A DNA stretch of 43,465 bases from Candidatus Ruthenibacterium merdavium. GTDB lineage: Bacteria; Bacillota; Clostridia; Oscillospirales; Ruminococcaceae. The position numbers were made by a program, and so were the translations under genes. Below the pieces are notes generated by a model, which was not told the origin of the DNA, searched no databases, and saw only the letters and a list, made by a program, of their open reading frames with translations. This document shows, in pieces, positions 17,186 through 26,445 of the stretch. Location: positions 1 through 43,465 of the forward strand of contig DWWA01000010.1 in the NCBI GenBank assembly GCA_019119935.1. Direction: 5' to 3'. Positions within the stretch are counted from its first letter, which is position 1. The number at the start of each line of letters is the position of its first letter.

Positions 17186-18550
17186 TCAGCCCGTGAGCAA
17201 GGAGTTCCACAGCAAAGCCCAAGCGTTTTCACGATTCATCACGTCCACTTGCCCTTTGGCCGTTACTTCATATCGGCCTACTTCGCCCTGCGGGCCCGAA
17301 AGAACAATTTCTCCTATCTTTTGTCCCTCCATGATAGGCGCGGCCAGCTGTGCCGGAAGCTCCGCCACGGCGCTCAGCTGTGCGCCTTGACCTTTTTTCA
17401 CCAGCACCGCCGAAGGAGCGGTGGTCGTCAAGCCAACCGTTTCCGAAATGCCTCCCGTTACCGTGAGCGCCTGCGCCATTCCCTGCACCGCCGGAATCTG
17501 CGCCAGTTCATAGTTGGCAAAGCCGTAATCCAAAAGTCTTGTCGCGGCAACAAAGCGTTCTGCGCTCGAAGGCGAGCCCAGCACAACGGCCAAAAGCCCC
17601 ATTCCCTCGCGCTCGGCCGTTGCCGCAATGCAAACGCCCGCGCCGCTCGTTGTTCCCGTTTTTAATCCGGTTGCGCCCGAATAGGTTTTCAAAAGCTTGT
17701 TGGTGTTCACCAGCTGCGTTTCGCCGCCGCGCAGAGAATCCGTCCAAATGCCGGTATACTGCATCACCGTTTCATGCTTCATCAGCTCGCGCGACATCAC
17801 CGCAACGTCGCGTGCCGTGGAGTAGTGGTTTTCTTCATCCAAACCGCATGCATTCATAAAATGGGTGTTTTCCATGCCCAGTTCTTTTGCTTTGGCATTC
17901 ATCATTTCCGCAAATACGCTTTCAGAGCCGCCTACATACTCCGCCACAGCAACGGCCGCATCGTTTGCACTGCTTACACAAATGGCTTTTACCAGTTCAT
18001 CCAGTGTGAAGGTTTCGCCCGGCTCCAGCCAAATTTGGCTTCCGCCCATGTTGTATGCGTGCTCGGAGATGGGAACGGTGTCCGTCAGCGAAATTTTGCC
18101 CGCGTCAATTGCCTCAAACGTCAGCAAAAGCGTCATGAGCTTTGTAATGGAAGCAATGGGAACGCGAACATCCGGCTGCATTTCATACAGCACTTCACCC
18201 GTATCCGTTGAAACTAAAATCGCATTGCGGCACGGCAAACTCAGCGCACCGGAAGGGTCGGCCGCCGCGTCTACTTTGACGGTGGGGTCATCTTTCCAGT
18301 TCCAGTCATCTCCGCCGGGCGCTTCATATGCACCTTCCGCAATTCCGGAGCGCGGTGCAGGCGTGCCTTGTGCGGACGGGTCAGCCGCAGGGTCTGCCGA
18401 ATTTGCCGCCGGGTCGCTTTGCACCACAGTCTGCGGCGGATCTGCGGCTGCTGCCGCGGGCTCTTCGCCTCCGCTTGCATACGCGCTTGCCATTCCCGCA
18501 AACAGCATCCAGGCGGCAAGCAGCCCGCTGACACATCTTTTTTTGTTCAT
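17186..18550 (-). CDS. D-alanyl-D-alanine carboxypeptidase (peptidase S11)
   Basis: This penicillin-binding protein trims the terminal D-alanine of peptidoglycan stem peptides outside the membrane. A signal peptide occupies about residues 1-25, followed by a long A/P/D-rich linker (about 26-95). The catalytic domain has SITK as the SxxK motif, SAN as the SxN motif, and KTG in GLKTGTTSGAG, so it looks active. A C-terminal beta domain follows (PBP5/DacF type). The 454-residue length is somewhat large because of the linker. GGGGAGG precedes the start. Close to DacF, a sporulation-associated paralogue, but DacB or DacA cannot be excluded. Confidence 0.92.
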   Translation of the reverse strand: MNKKRCVSGLLAAWMLFAGMASAYASGGEEPAAAAADPPQTVVQSDPAANSADPAADPSAQGTPAPRSGIAEGAYEAPGGDDWNWKDDPTVKVDAAADPSGALSLPCRNAILVSTDTGEVLYEMQPDVRVPIASITKLMTLLLTFEAIDAGKISLTDTVPISEHAYNMGGSQIWLEPGETFTLDELVKAICVSSANDAAVAVAEYVGGSESVFAEMMNAKAKELGMENTHFMNACGLDEENHYSTARDVAVMSRELMKHETVMQYTGIWTDSLRGGETQLVNTNKLLKTYSGATGLKTGTTSGAGVCIAATAEREGMGLLAVVLGSPSSAERFVAATRLLDYGFANYELAQIPAVQGMAQALTVTGGISETVGLTTTAPSAVLVKKGQGAQLSAVAELPAQLAAPIMEGQKIGEIVLSGPQGEVGRYEVTAKGQVDVMNRENAWALLWNSLLTG

Positions 18551-18642
18551 GCCTTTTTCCTCCCCTTTTTGGTGTCAAGGCCGGCGAATGCCGCCTGTTT
18601 CTGTCTATAATATATGTGGCGGCAGGCTCATCCATTCCATGC

Positions 18643-18670
18643 TTGTATTTTTTTTATTTTTTTGTATAAT
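18643..18670 (+). promoter_or_regulatory. Probable promoter of mtaB
   Basis: TTGTAT (18643-18648), 16 bp of nearly pure T, TATAAT (18665-18670), about 90 bp before the mtaB start. Confidence 0.6.
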
Positions 18671-18761
18671 TAAGGCAGTGCCGCGCGCGTTTCGGCATCT
18701 TGGTTTTTTCGCCAGCCGTGCGCGCGCTTTGAATCCCCCGAAAATGAGGTTGATACCGCAC

Positions 18762-20060
18762 ATGAAAGTTGCTTTTTATACCCTTGGCTGCAAAGTCAAT
18801 CAAAACGAAACCGGCGCCATGCAGCAGCTGTTTTCCGAAAACGGCTTTACGCTGGCACAGCCTGATGAAACCGCCGATGTCTACATCGTCAACAGCTGCA
18901 CTGTTACTTCCGGCGGCGATAAAAAAAGCCGCCAGTGGCTGCGCCGCGCCAAACGCACAAACCCGGAAGCCGTCACTGTGCTGACCGGCTGTTTCCCGCA
19001 GGCGTTTGAAGAGGAGGCGCGCGCCGTGACGGAAGCCGACATCATCACCGGTTCTGCCGCGCGCAAACAATTGATCTCTCATGTTCTGCGCTTTATTCAA
19101 ACACGCGAGCGCATCATCGACATTGTGGCGCACAGCAAAGAAGAAGCATTTGAAGAGCTTCCCATGGAGCAAATGGCCGGCCACACGCGCGCCTTTATGA
19201 AAATTGAAGACGGCTGCAACCGCCGCTGCGCCTATTGTGTCATCCCGCGCGCCCGCGGCTTTGTGCGCAGCCGCCGCGAGGAAAACATTCTGCGCGAGCT
19301 GGAAATTCTCAGCAAAGCAGGCTATCGGGAAGTTGTTTTTTCCGGCATCAATCTGTCGAGCTACGGCACCGATACCGGCACCACCTTGGAAGCGCTGGTG
19401 CAGAAAGCGGCAAGCGTTCCGGGCATTGAGCGCATCCGGCTGGGCAGCTTAGAGCCGGATTTATGCACCGATGCCTTTATCGAGGCCCTTGCATCCGTGC
19501 CTGCTCTTTGCCCTCAGTTTCATCTTTCTTTGCAAAGCGGATGCACTAAAACATTGCGCGCCATGCGCCGCATTTACACCGCTGAAGAATATTGGGAAGT
19601 TGTTGAGAAAATCCGCCGTGCCATTCCAAACGCCGTTTTTACTACTGACGTGATCGTCGGCTTTCCCGGCGAAACGGAAGAGGACTTTTTGGAAAGCCTT
19701 CGCTTTGTGGAGAAAGTCGGCTTTTTAAAGGTGCATGTGTTCACCTATTCGAGCCGTCCCGGCACACCCGCCGCCGAAATGCCCGGCCACTTGCCGGAAG
19801 CCGAAAAGCTTTCGCGCAATCACCGTTTGCAAAAAGCCGCCGACGCCGTGCGCGCCGAAGTCATTGCACAGATGGAAGGGCAGGAGGATGTCGTTTTAAC
19901 AGAAACACCGATTGCCAAAGATACCTATACGGGCTACACCAAGCGCTATGTTCCGGTTGTGGTGAAAGCACCGGGCCTTTCGCAGGGCATGCTGGTTCCG
20001 GTTCGTCTGGGCAAATGGGACGCACAAAAGGAACGCTGTGAAACCGTTCCTCTTGTCTGA
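18762..20060 (+). CDS. mtaB: tRNA (N6-threonylcarbamoyladenosine(37)-C2) methylthiotransferase MtaB
   Basis: MtaB converts t6A37 to ms2t6A37 in tRNAs reading ANN codons. The 432-residue protein has the N-terminal UPF0004 domain with its three cysteines (TLGCKVNQNET, NSCTVTSGGDKKSR, TGCFPQ), the radical SAM motif CNRRCAYC at about 148-155, and a C-terminal TRAM region. The KVNQNE and GCNRRCAYCVIPRARG wording is that of MtaB rather than MiaB or RimO. The frame is open far upstream (to 17865), but that part is antisense to the carboxypeptidase; ATG 18762 begins the conserved sequence and has GAGG 12 nt before it. Convergent with trxA. Confidence 0.94.
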   Translation: MKVAFYTLGCKVNQNETGAMQQLFSENGFTLAQPDETADVYIVNSCTVTSGGDKKSRQWLRRAKRTNPEAVTVLTGCFPQAFEEEARAVTEADIITGSAARKQLISHVLRFIQTRERIIDIVAHSKEEAFEELPMEQMAGHTRAFMKIEDGCNRRCAYCVIPRARGFVRSRREENILRELEILSKAGYREVVFSGINLSSYGTDTGTTLEALVQKAASVPGIERIRLGSLEPDLCTDAFIEALASVPALCPQFHLSLQSGCTKTLRAMRRIYTAEEYWEVVEKIRRAIPNAVFTTDVIVGFPGETEEDFLESLRFVEKVGFLKVHVFTYSSRPGTPAAEMPGHLPEAEKLSRNHRLQKAADAVRAEVIAQMEGQEDVVLTETPIAKDTYTGYTKRYVPVVVKAPGLSQGMLVPVRLGKWDAQKERCETVPLV

Positions 20061-20078
20061 CATTTTACACAAAAAACG

Positions 20079-20128
20079 AAAAAGGCGGTGTGCCTTCCGA
20101 ATTGCTTCGGATGCACACCGCTTTCTTC
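20079..20128. terminator. Bidirectional terminator between mtaB and trxA
   Basis: GCGGTGTGC (20085-20093) pairs with GCACACCGC (20113-20121), with an inner TCCGA/TCGGA extension. It is flanked by an A-run on the left and TTTCTT on the right, so it can serve both convergent genes. Confidence 0.85.
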
Positions 20129-20179
20129 CAAAAGGAGATTTTGTTATCGGTACAAAAAACGCTCTGCGGCGCTTTTCCC

Positions 20180-20506
20180 TTATTCAGTAATACCGGTATG
20201 AGTGCGAACCAAATCGCGCAGGGTCTGCTCAGGTACAGCACCGACGCTCTGTGCCACCACTTTTCCGCCTTGGAACAGCAGAACCGTGGGAATGCTCATA
20301 ATCTGATACTGCGCCGCCAAGGCCTGCTCTTCGTCTACGTTAATTTTCGCAACGTCAAAGCCTTTGCTGCTCTCGCCGATTTTTTCCAAAACAGGGCCGA
20401 GCATGCGGCAGGGGCCGCACCAGGAAGCCCAGAAATCCACCAAAACGGGTTTGTCTGCGTTCAAAACTTTCTCTTGAAAATCAGCGCTTGTCACATGAAT
20501 CAGCAT
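20180..20506 (-). CDS. trxA: Thioredoxin
   Basis: This cytoplasmic disulfide reductase has the canonical WCGPC active site (within FWASWCGPCRMLGP, residues about 28-41). The 108-residue length and the conserved PTVLLFQGGK segment with its cis-proline are typical. AAGGAGG precedes the start. It is a single-gene unit, convergent with mtaB and divergent from the serine dehydratase genes. Confidence 0.96.
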   Translation of the reverse strand: MLIHVTSADFQEKVLNADKPVLVDFWASWCGPCRMLGPVLEKIGESSKGFDVAKINVDEEQALAAQYQIMSIPTVLLFQGGKVVAQSVGAVPEQTLRDLVRTHTGITE

Positions 20507-20776
20507 CTATAATTCCTCCTTGTGATTGTCATGAAATGAAAGGATGGACGGCGGCACCCTGTTGCTTCTCTTGCATGGTTTGCGCCGCCGCTTTGGTTTT
20601 GTTGCATTCTTATGATATCCCAATTTACACCGTTATTCCGTGATAAAGTCACGCAATTCGCGGCATATTCTTCCACAAAACCGATGGAAATAAACGGCTC
20701 TCGCTTGCATCCGTCAGTTTCAGCCCACACTCAAAAAGGACATCCCCCTTCGATCTTTTATGAAACGAGGTTATCT

Positions 20777-21439
20777 ATGAACGTTTTTGATATTGTCGGC
20801 CCTGTGATGATCGGGCCCTCCTCCAGCCATACAGCGGGCGCATGCCGGCTCGGCTTTATTGCACGTGCTCTGTTAGGCGAAGCGCCCGTGTCGGCGCATA
20901 TTCTCCTGCACGGAAGCTTTGCGAAAACATATCGCGGCCACGGCACAGACAAAGCTTTGATTGCCGGAATTTTAGGGATGCTTCCCGACGATGCCGACAT
21001 CCGAAACAGCCTGCAAATCGCCCAGGACAAAGGGCTTTCCGTTGAGCTTGTCCCCACTGAATTGACCGGCGCTCACCCCAATACCGCCGTAATTACGCTC
21101 ACCGGGCAAAGCGGCAAAAAAGTGCGCATGGAAGGCGCAAGCATCGGTGGCGGCAATGTTCGTATCACACAGGTGGACGGCATGAACGTCGAAATCACCG
21201 GCCAGTACCCGACGCTCATTGTTCTGCACCGTGACGTGCCGGGTCTGATTGCCTCGGTATCGGAACTCGTCAGCGCGCAGGGTGTTAATATCAACAATTT
21301 CCGCTTATCGCGTGACCGCAAGGGCGGCCTCGCCGTGATGAGCATTGAAATGGACAGCGCCCCCAGCGCCGATCTCTTCCAAAAAGTTGCATCTATCGAA
21401 GATGTCATCAGCGTCACAAAACTGGATTCTTTGGCATAA
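20777..21439 (+). CDS. sdaAB: L-serine dehydratase, iron-sulfur-dependent, beta subunit
   Basis: With SdaAA it forms the [4Fe-4S] enzyme that deaminates L-serine to pyruvate and ammonia. The 220-residue protein starts with VFDIVGPVMIGPSSSHTAGA, the classic beta-subunit opening, and ends with an ACT domain (about 150-220, LIVLHRDVPGLIASVSELVS) that may sense amino acid. The ATG at 20777 has CGAGG about 7 nt upstream; the frame extends upstream to 20612 but without conserved sequence. It is followed after 10 nt by sdaAA. Confidence 0.95.
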   Translation: MNVFDIVGPVMIGPSSSHTAGACRLGFIARALLGEAPVSAHILLHGSFAKTYRGHGTDKALIAGILGMLPDDADIRNSLQIAQDKGLSVELVPTELTGAHPNTAVITLTGQSGKKVRMEGASIGGGNVRITQVDGMNVEITGQYPTLIVLHRDVPGLIASVSELVSAQGVNINNFRLSRDRKGGLAVMSIEMDSAPSADLFQKVASIEDVISVTKLDSLA

Positions 21440-21449
21440 GGAGGCCGTC

Positions 21450-22373
21450 ATGTTTGAATTTTCTTACGATTCCGTCGCTGAATTGATTCGGGCCGCACAG
21501 GAGCACGGCCTATCTGTTTCCGAGCTTGTGCTGCGCCAGCAGGCGGCACAGCTCGAAAAGCCCGCAGAAGAAGTATATGAAACGATGCGCCGCTCGTATG
21601 AGGTGATGGCACAAGCCGCCGAGTCCGGCCTTCAGGAAGGGGTTCGCTCTGCCAGCGGCCTGACGGGCGGCGATGCCAACCGGCTTCACCGCCATTTGCA
21701 GGAAAACGGTTCTCTCACAGAGGGGCTTTTGCCCCAAGCACTTTCCATCGCTTTGGCAGTCAGCGAATGGAACGCCGCGATGGGGCGCATCGTCGCCGCT
21801 CCCACTGCGGGCAGCTGCGGCATTTTACCCGCCGCCCTGCTCACGCTCCAGCGCCGCCGCAATCTTTCCGAAAAAGCCTGCGTCATGGCACTCTTTACTG
21901 CATCCGGCATCGGCATGGTCATCGCGCGCAACGCCAGCATTTCCGGCGCAGAGGGCGGCTGTCAGGCCGAGTGCGGCTCCGCTTCTGCGATGGCAGCGGC
22001 CGCACTTTGTGAACTTTGCGGGGGCACGCCCGCTATGATCGGCCACTCCGTCGCCATCGCTTTAAAAAATATTTTGGGGCTCGTGTGCGACCCGGTAGCC
22101 GGGCTGGTGGAAATCCCCTGCGAAAAGCGCAACGCATCCGGCGTGGCAAATGCATTTGTCGCGGCAGAGCTTGCCCTTGCCGGCATCGAAAGCGCCATCC
22201 CCGTTGATGAAGTCATTTTGGCGATGAAACGTGTCGGCGACGCTTTGCCCACCGCTTTGCGCGAAACCGCGGAGGGCGGTCTTGCCGCCACTCCTACGGC
22301 CCAGGCGCTCTACGAAAAAGTGTTCGGCACTGCACAAACCGGCTGCGGCGGCTGCCGTGCGTGCCGTTCCTAA
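21450..22373 (+). CDS. sdaAA: L-serine dehydratase, iron-sulfur-dependent, alpha subunit
   Basis: This is the catalytic subunit carrying the iron-sulfur cluster. The 307-residue protein contains the conserved segments PTAGSCGILPAAL (about 112-124), EGGCQAECGSASAMAAAAL (about 168-186) and a C-terminal cysteine-rich tail GCGGCRAC. These cysteines are the usual cluster ligands. GGAGG lies about 6 nt before the ATG. It is co-transcribed with sdaAB upstream and probably with hemW downstream (70 nt gap). Confidence 0.95.
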   Translation: MFEFSYDSVAELIRAAQEHGLSVSELVLRQQAAQLEKPAEEVYETMRRSYEVMAQAAESGLQEGVRSASGLTGGDANRLHRHLQENGSLTEGLLPQALSIALAVSEWNAAMGRIVAAPTAGSCGILPAALLTLQRRRNLSEKACVMALFTASGIGMVIARNASISGAEGGCQAECGSASAMAAAALCELCGGTPAMIGHSVAIALKNILGLVCDPVAGLVEIPCEKRNASGVANAFVAAELALAGIESAIPVDEVILAMKRVGDALPTALRETAEGGLAATPTAQALYEKVFGTAQTGCGGCRACRS

Positions 22374-22443
22374 TCGAAAGCATCCCAAATATCTGATCCA
22401 TCAGCGTGCCGCGCCATTCCCCTTTTGGAAAGGAAGAAACCTT

Positions 22444-23532
22444 TTGTACGGTCTTTATCTGCATATCCCATATTGCTCGTCGAAATGCCGCTATTGCGAT
22501 TTTTACTCCATCGGCAAAAGCTCCGGCGTGCCCGACGCTTATATCGAAGCCTTGCTGCGGGAAATCAAACACTTTGCCGATGTCCTCAGCGTCGATATCC
22601 TGCGCCCTTCAACCGTTTATTTCGGCGGCGGAACGCCGAGCCTTCTCTCACCGGCACAGACAGAGCGTCTGCTTTCGGCGGTTGAGGTTTTGCCCGAAGC
22701 CGAAATCACATTAGAGTGCAACCCCGAGCACGCCGAACTTTCCCATTTGCAAGGCTTTCGCGCCGCCGGGGTTAACCGCATTTCGTTCGGCGTTCAAACC
22801 GCTTTTGATGAAAGCCTTGCCCGGCTTGGCCGTCACCACACGGCCGAGCAGGCACGCCGCGCACTGGCCACAGCGCGCAAGGCCGGTTTTTGCAATATCA
22901 GCGGCGATGTGATGCTGGCACTTCCGGATTACTCAAGCGAAGAGCTGGACGCAACGCTTTCGCTTTTAGCAGAGGGAGGCTGTACCCATATCAGCAGCTA
23001 TCTTTTGAAAATCGAGCCCAATACCGTGTTCGGCAAGCGGCCGCCGGAAAATCTTCCCGATGAGGATGCCTCCGCCGATTTTTACCTTTCCTGCGTGGAG
23101 CGTCTTGCCGCTTTGGGCTATCGTCAATATGAAATTTCCAATTTTGCAAAGCCGGGGTATGAAGGGCGGCACAATCTGCTTTATTGGAATTGCCGCGATT
23201 ATATCGGCGTTGGAGTCAGCGCCGCCGGCTGTCTTTCCGGCAAGCGGTTTTCGACGCCGCCGGGCTTGCAATCTTTTTTAAACGAAAAAGCCGAGTATGT
23301 CGAAGAAGGCGCATGCACCGCAGAAGACTTCATTATGCTTCAGCTGCGCCTTGTGAGCGGCCTTTCTCTGTCCGCTCTTCAGCGCGACTGGGGCGTTACT
23401 TGGGACGCGCGCCGATTGGCATTTTGCAAAAAGCTGGCACAGCAAGGGCTCGCCGTTTTTGACGGCGAAGTGCTTCGTTTAACACCACAGGGATTTTTGG
23501 TTCAGAACAGCATTTTGTGCGAATTGCTTTAA
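22444..23532 (+). CDS. hemW: Radical SAM protein HemW (heme chaperone, formerly HemN-like)
   Basis: HemW proteins bind heme and a [4Fe-4S] cluster; they were long misnamed oxygen-independent coproporphyrinogen oxidases. The 362-residue protein has the motif CSSKCRYC at about 11-18 (CxxxCxxC without the fourth cysteine context of true HemN), FGGGTPSLL, and the HemW hallmark HNLLYW at about 240-245. Translation appears to start at a TTG codon (22444) with AAAGGAAG about 7 nt upstream; no ATG fits the conserved start LYLHIPYC. It follows sdaAA by 70 nt on the same strand. Confidence 0.92.
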   Translation: MYGLYLHIPYCSSKCRYCDFYSIGKSSGVPDAYIEALLREIKHFADVLSVDILRPSTVYFGGGTPSLLSPAQTERLLSAVEVLPEAEITLECNPEHAELSHLQGFRAAGVNRISFGVQTAFDESLARLGRHHTAEQARRALATARKAGFCNISGDVMLALPDYSSEELDATLSLLAEGGCTHISSYLLKIEPNTVFGKRPPENLPDEDASADFYLSCVERLAALGYRQYEISNFAKPGYEGRHNLLYWNCRDYIGVGVSAAGCLSGKRFSTPPGLQSFLNEKAEYVEEGACTAEDFIMLQLRLVSGLSLSALQRDWGVTWDARRLAFCKKLAQQGLAVFDGEVLRLTPQGFLVQNSILCELL

Positions 23533-23580
23533 GGCTCGGCGCAAAAATGCGAGCGGTCATTCCCACCGTTTTGAATTTTC

Positions 23581-23793
23581 TTACAGTGGAAAAAAGGAAA
23601 AAATAAGCCCGGCCAGTCCCACCAAGAAAAATACCGCACCGCCGATTTTTGTGTTCAGCCGATAAAAATCCGACGGTTCATCCGCGCGGTATGACTTCCA
23701 TTGCTCCGTATATTTCCAAACCAAATCGGGCCTCAGAAAATACAGCGCGCCAAGCCCCATCAGCAAAAGGCCCGCAAATATCATCCAGATCAT
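23581..23793 (-). CDS. Small DUF6199-like membrane protein
   Basis: This 70-residue protein has two hydrophobic segments (about 1-18 and 48-68) flanking a hydrophilic loop with WKYTEQWKSYRADEPSDFYRL. The layout and the W-K-rich loop ending in a second helix with GG recall the DUF6199 family of small membrane proteins in Clostridia. The start at 23793 has AAGGAG 5 nt upstream; the frame continues to 24087 but overlaps the metQ terminator. Function is unknown. It is convergent with hemW. Confidence 0.7.
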   Translation of the reverse strand: MIWMIFAGLLLMGLGALYFLRPDLVWKYTEQWKSYRADEPSDFYRLNTKIGGAVFFLVGLAGLIFSFFPL

Positions 23794-23967
23794 ATTGACT
23801 CCTTCTTTCTTGACTCTTGAAACACAACTTTTTCGTGATACTATAAACCCGCAAAGCACCTTGAATGAAAACGTGCTCGCCGCGTTTTTGCATGGATGCG
23901 TTAGCTCCGTTCCGTGTGCTTTTGCACACGTTTGCCGCACAAGCGGCTGCCTATGGGCATTATAACA

Positions 23968-24010
23968 TAAAAACAGCAAAAGCGGATGCCGGTTTCCGGC
24001 ATCCGCTTTT
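23968..24010 (-). terminator. Terminator of metNIQ
   Basis: AAAAGCGGATGCCGG (23978-23992) pairs with its complement (23996-24010) across a 3-nt loop. On the minus strand the stem is followed by TTTTGCTGTTTTTATG. Confidence 0.9.
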
Positions 24011-24041
24011 CTTATTTTGATCCATGCACGAAGCATCTGCT

Positions 24042-24923
24042 TTACGCCACAGGCAAAACGCTTCCCTGATACTTGTCCGTGATCCACTGCTTCATCTCAT
24101 CGCTTTTCAGCACTTCTACCAGTGCCTTCACACCGGCGTTGTTCTCCTCGCCATTGCACACGGCAATAATGTTTGCAAATACCTGTGCCGCTTCACCGGA
24201 AGCGTCTTCCGTCACGAGAAGCTTGTCTGCAATTCCGGCAGGAATGGCGTAGTTGCCGTTAATCACTGCAAAATCCAAGTCGGGCAGGCTGGCCGGCAGG
24301 TTCGCCGCCTCCATTGCAACAATCTCGACGTTGTGCGGGTTTTCGGCGATGCCATCATACTCTGAGAACGTAATGTCCTCTGCATTGCGGAAGTAGTCCA
24401 AATTGATGTTATCCTTCAAAGTCAGCACACCCTGATCCTGCAAAAGCAGCAGTGCACGTCCGCCGTTCGTTGCGTCGGCAGGAATGCCGATTTTCGCGCC
24501 GTCCGGCACATTTGCCAAGTCGGTGGATTTTCCGGCATATACGCCCAGCGGCTCGTAGTGAATCGCGCCCGCGCTCACCAAGTCGGTTCCCTGCTCCGCA
24601 TTAAAATTTGTCAAATACGGCTGATGCTGGAAATAGTTTGCCTCCAAGCTTCCCTCTGCTAAGGCAGTGTTCGGCATGACATAGTCGTCAAATTCGACAA
24701 TTTCAAGCTGATAGCCTTTTTCTGCTAACAAGTCGGCGGCCTGCTCTAAAATTTCCGCATGCGGAGCCGGAGAAGCACCCACGCGAATTACCTGCGCGCC
24801 GCTTGCTGCCGAAGCCGTTTCCTGTGCGCTCTGCGCAGTGTTCGAACTATTCTGCGCCGCCGTGCATCCCGCCAAGCCAAATGCCAGCACTGCCGCTAAA
24901 ATGAATCCCAAATTCTTTTTCAT
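24042..24923 (-). CDS. metQ: Methionine ABC transporter substrate-binding lipoprotein MetQ
   Basis: MetQ captures methionine outside the membrane and delivers it to MetI. The 293-residue protein has a lipoprotein signal with lipobox LAGC (cysteine at about residue 20), then an S/T/A-rich spacer and the NlpA/MetQ domain (VGASPAPHAEILEQA, FDDYVMPNTAL, ANYFQHQPYL). The start at 24923 begins the signal peptide MKKNLGFI and has GGAG upstream. It is the third gene of metNIQ, with 34 nt from metI, and is followed by a strong terminator. Confidence 0.95.
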   Translation of the reverse strand: MKKNLGFILAAVLAFGLAGCTAAQNSSNTAQSAQETASAASGAQVIRVGASPAPHAEILEQAADLLAEKGYQLEIVEFDDYVMPNTALAEGSLEANYFQHQPYLTNFNAEQGTDLVSAGAIHYEPLGVYAGKSTDLANVPDGAKIGIPADATNGGRALLLLQDQGVLTLKDNINLDYFRNAEDITFSEYDGIAENPHNVEIVAMEAANLPASLPDLDFAVINGNYAIPAGIADKLLVTEDASGEAAQVFANIIAVCNGEENNAGVKALVEVLKSDEMKQWITDKYQGSVLPVA

Positions 24924-24957
24924 AAAAAACCTCTCCTTTGTCTTGTTTTTTCTATCA

Positions 24958-25626
24958 TTATCGGTTTCGTTTGTCCGCTTTTTTTGCAGTAATATCAAAG
25001 AAAATTTGCACCACACACACCAAGATCAGCAAGATCAGCACGGTGGCATACATCACGTCGGTTTGATAGCGCTGAAAGCCGAATCGATACGCCAGATTTC
25101 CTAACCCTCCGGCACCCACGCTTCCCGTAATGGCGGTATAACCTAAAATTGTGATAATGCTGATAGAAAGGCCGCGCAGCAGGCTCGGTACGCTTTCCAC
25201 AAGCAGCACGCGCAGAATAATCTGCATTCGTGTCGCCCCCATGCATTTCGCCGCCTCAATCACACCGCCGTCCACTTCAGAAAGGCTTTGCTCCACCATG
25301 CGCGCTACAAAGGGGGCCGCGCTCAGCGTCAAAGGAACCAGCGCCGCGGTGGCGCCAATGCTTGTCCCGGCAATCAGCCGCGTCAGCGGAATGATAAAAA
25401 ACATTAAAATGATAAACGGCAGGCTCCTCAGTAGGTTCACAATCCAGCCGAAAGCGGCGTGAAACCGGGGTGCCGCGGCAATCGACCCCTCTTTTGTCAC
25501 AGTCAGCAAAACACCCATCGGCAAGCCCAGCACATACGCAAATAATGTTGCAAACCCTGTCATATAAAGTGTTTCCAGCGTCCCTTGTACAAGAAGCGCG
25601 CCGTATTGATTCAAAAACTCTGTCAT
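24958..25626 (-). CDS. metI: Methionine ABC transporter permease MetI
   Basis: This is the membrane channel of the methionine importer. The 222-residue protein has five or six hydrophobic helices and the ABC permease EAA-type loop EAAKCMGATRMQIILRVLL (about 140-160), which contacts MetN. GGAGG lies about 6 nt before the ATG. It lies 18 nt after metN and 34 nt before metQ. Confidence 0.95.
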   Translation of the reverse strand: MTEFLNQYGALLVQGTLETLYMTGFATLFAYVLGLPMGVLLTVTKEGSIAAAPRFHAAFGWIVNLLRSLPFIILMFFIIPLTRLIAGTSIGATAALVPLTLSAAPFVARMVEQSLSEVDGGVIEAAKCMGATRMQIILRVLLVESVPSLLRGLSISIITILGYTAITGSVGAGGLGNLAYRFGFQRYQTDVMYATVLILLILVCVVQIFFDITAKKADKRNR

Positions 25627-25644
25627 CGTTTTTCCTCCCTCGTG

Positions 25645-26394
25645 TCACATTCGTTCGCGCCATTCGCGCAAAAGCATTCGCGCCGTTTCGCTCTGCGGGT
25701 TGTGCAGTACCTGCTCTACTTCTCCCTGCTCGGCAACACGTCCCTCGCCAATCACCGCAACATGCTTGCAAATGGCGGAAACCACCGCGATTTCATGCGT
25801 AATGATTAAAATCGTCACGCCCATTTTTCGGTTGATTTCCTCCAGCAGAGCGAGCATGGCTTTTGTCGTCATCGGGTCAAGCGCACTGGTCGGCTCATCG
25901 CACAGCAGAATTTCAGGGTCGGTCGCCAATGCGCGGGCAATTGCAACGCGCTGTTTTTGTCCGCCGGAAAGCTGCGCCGGGTATGCCTTTGCTTTGTCCG
26001 CCAAGCCTACCAGTTCCAAAAGCTGAGCCGCACGTTCGCGCGCTTTTCGCTTGTCAGCGCCTTTTTCCAGCAAGAGCGGAAAGGCCACGTTCTCTAAAAC
26101 GGTTTTTTGCATCAGCAAATGATAGCCCTGAAACACAACGCCCATTTTTCTCCGTGCTTTTCGCAGCTCGCTGCCGGACATCGCGGCTAAATCCGCTCCA
26201 CCGAGCAAAATCTCGCCGCTGCTAGGCTGTTCCAGCAAGGATAAACAGCGCAAAAGTGTCGATTTTCCCGCGCCGGACATGCCGATGATGCCAAACACAT
26301 CGCCCGCTTCAATCGAGAGCGAAACATCCTGCAAAGCCGTTACCGTTTGTGTTTTATCCTGAAAAATTTTTGTCAGATTTTTAATTTCAATCAC
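25645..26394 (-). CDS. metN: Methionine ABC transporter ATP-binding protein MetN
   Basis: MetN powers methionine import. The 249-residue protein has Walker A GMSGAGKST (about 39-47), the Q loop, signature LSGGQKQRVAIARAL, Walker B LLCDEPTSALD and the H loop (THE). It lacks the C-terminal NIL/ACT domain of about 90 residues that many MetN proteins use for feedback by methionine, so transport may be governed mainly by the T-box. Translation most likely starts at GTG 26394, with AAGGAG 9 nt upstream; the open frame to 26481 runs into the T-box terminator. Confidence 0.93.
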   Translation of the reverse strand: MIEIKNLTKIFQDKTQTVTALQDVSLSIEAGDVFGIIGMSGAGKSTLLRCLSLLEQPSSGEILLGGADLAAMSGSELRKARRKMGVVFQGYHLLMQKTVLENVAFPLLLEKGADKRKARERAAQLLELVGLADKAKAYPAQLSGGQKQRVAIARALATDPEILLCDEPTSALDPMTTKAMLALLEEINRKMGVTILIITHEIAVVSAICKHVAVIGEGRVAEQGEVEQVLHNPQSETARMLLREWRERM

Positions 26395-26445
26395 AATGAC
26401 ATTCTCCTTATTCTCTTCGCTTTTCAAAAGGATTGTGAAAAACAA

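Noticed and set aside
17865-18761. Long upstream extension of the mtaB frame
   Set aside because: It is antisense to the carboxypeptidase gene and lacks conserved sequence before the TLGCKVNQNE motif.
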